From NCBI GenBank assembly GCA_035510715.1, contig DATKGQ010000027.1, positions 1 through 22,355 on the forward strand: DNA of 22,355 nucleotides, given 5' to 3'. Below, in pieces: positions 21,967-22,355 of this stretch. Under the pieces are notes generated by a model, which was given only the letters and a program-made list of their open reading frames with translations, ran no database searches and was not told the DNA's origin. This stretch comes from DATKGQ01 sp035510715. GTDB taxonomy: Bacteria > Patescibacteriota > Saccharimonadia > Saccharimonadales > UBA4665. Numbering within the stretch: position 1 is the first letter of the stretch; every line of letters starts with the position of its first letter. Both the position numbers and the translations under genes were made by a program.

Positions 21967-22003
21967 AATAAATTGACCTACGTGTCGTAAGGGGATAGTC
22001 TCG

Positions 22004-22011
22004 TTATTTTA
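22004..22011 (+). repeat. Right target-site duplication of the IS1595 transposon (TTATTTTA)
   Basis: Second copy of the 8-bp duplication, directly after the right inverted repeat. Confidence 0.85.
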
Positions 22012-22076
22012 ATACTTGAAATTATTATAAATATAATTTATAATATAGATTAATAGTGACTGGAAAGAAGCTAGAC

Positions 22077-22355
22077 ATGACTAAAGAATCAATCCCTAGC
22101 CCAGAACGCAAAGACTACCTTGTGCCGCCAGTTAGACTTGCCATAGTATCGCGACATCATACCCCTCCACCTGTATCAGGAGGAGTAATGTCCGAATAAT
22201 CGTCTGGATCAGTGTCTAAAAGCGTAGTAGTACGTAGATTACTTCAACGAGCTTCTTGGGAAAGGACTTGGAGCAATATGTCCGCTCAGATACGCACTAA
22301 ACTAGATGAACTGAATCTTAGCTCTGTAGATGATATAGAAAAATATCTGGGATGA
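22077..22355 (+). pseudogene. Small reading frame with an in-frame TAA (or two short adjoining genes)
   Basis: From ATG 22077 the frame encodes 40 residues (MTKESIPSPERKDYLV... to SGGVMSE) and meets TAA at 22197-22199. The same frame continues open to TGA at the window end. A GTG at 22212 would start 47 residues (MSKSVVVRRLLQRASWE..., ending DDIEKYLG) that look like a small helical protein. AGGAGGAG precedes an ATG at 22188 that is followed only by two codons and the TAA. One gene with a nonsense mutation, or two small genes, are both possible. TATAAT-like sequence near 22040-22055 and GGAAAG before the first ATG may drive it. The family is not recognised. Confidence 0.4.

Larger units (their letters stand above)
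19081..22003 (+). mobile_element. IS1595-family transposon carrying a passenger gene, 2923 bp
   Basis: The ends are perfect 12-bp inverted repeats CGAGACTATCCC (19081-19092; complement at 21992-22003), with looser similarity for about 12 more bp. Both ends are flanked by TTATTTTA. Inside are a DDE transposase gene (plus strand) and a convergent 551-aa gene (minus strand) filling the right two thirds. Simple IS1595 elements are usually about 0.7-1.1 kb, so this is an enlarged member with cargo. Exact duplication and intact ends suggest a fairly recent single insertion of the whole unit. Confidence 0.88.

Noticed and set aside
1..22355. CRISPR array, rRNA or tRNA genes, prophage or restriction/defence cluster
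   Set aside because: No regularly spaced repeats, no structural RNA signature and no such protein families were found on either strand.

Overview
The window looks like a chromosomal segment of a small-genome, AT-leaning bacterium. It carries many small membrane proteins and hypothetical proteins, and two insertion elements. TGA is a normal stop here (it ends the AcpS gene and both transposases), which argues against the UGA-recoding Gracilibacteria/Absconditabacteria. Gene style, compact organisation, apparent fatty-acid scavenging and frequent lack of Shine-Dalgarno sites suggest Patescibacteria (CPR), perhaps Saccharibacteria-like. That placement is inference; no rRNA or marker gene is present.

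Layout. 1-873: 3' end of a secreted glycoside hydrolase family 16 protein, visibly richer in G+C than its neighbours. 1065-3005: three hypothetical genes, two of them membrane proteins. 3111-8230: a set of mostly independent housekeeping or hydrolytic genes: a cytosolic prolyl oligopeptidase, an RBBP9/YdeN-like hydrolase, a newly read 41-aa membrane protein, an unknown 219-aa protein, CutA, and an erythromycin-esterase-family protein. 8277-10055: an ABC exporter half-transporter. 10221-11411: an orphan PAS histidine kinase. 11510-12424: a complete IS982-family element with 22-bp terminal inverted repeats and a 6-bp target duplication. 12579-14021: two related small nucleoside-2-deoxyribosyltransferase-like genes (one frameshifted), a small coiled-coil gene and a remnant of a nucleotide kinase.

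14052-18070 is a lipid module. AcpS (phosphopantetheinyl transferase) overlaps by 4 bp an 821-aa three-part protein: acyl-AMP ligase, acyl-carrier-protein domain and PlsC-type acyltransferase. A cyclopropane-fatty-acyl-phospholipid synthase faces it convergently. Together they could take free fatty acids, load them on a built-in carrier, attach them to a lysophospholipid, and then modify the chain.

19081-22003 is a 2.9-kb IS1595-family transposon. It has perfect 12-bp ends (CGAGACTATCCC), an 8-bp target duplication (TTATTTTA), a DDE transposase, and a convergent 551-aa surface-protein passenger gene. Beyond it lies a small reading frame broken by an in-frame TAA.

The most striking global feature is regulatory. 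At least eight start codons lie exactly 6 nt downstream of a -10 hexamer, six of them with an extended TGN motif, so transcription would begin on the first base of the start codon. Several further genes show 7-11 nt spacing. This predicts widespread leaderless mRNAs, even for the IS1595 transposase.
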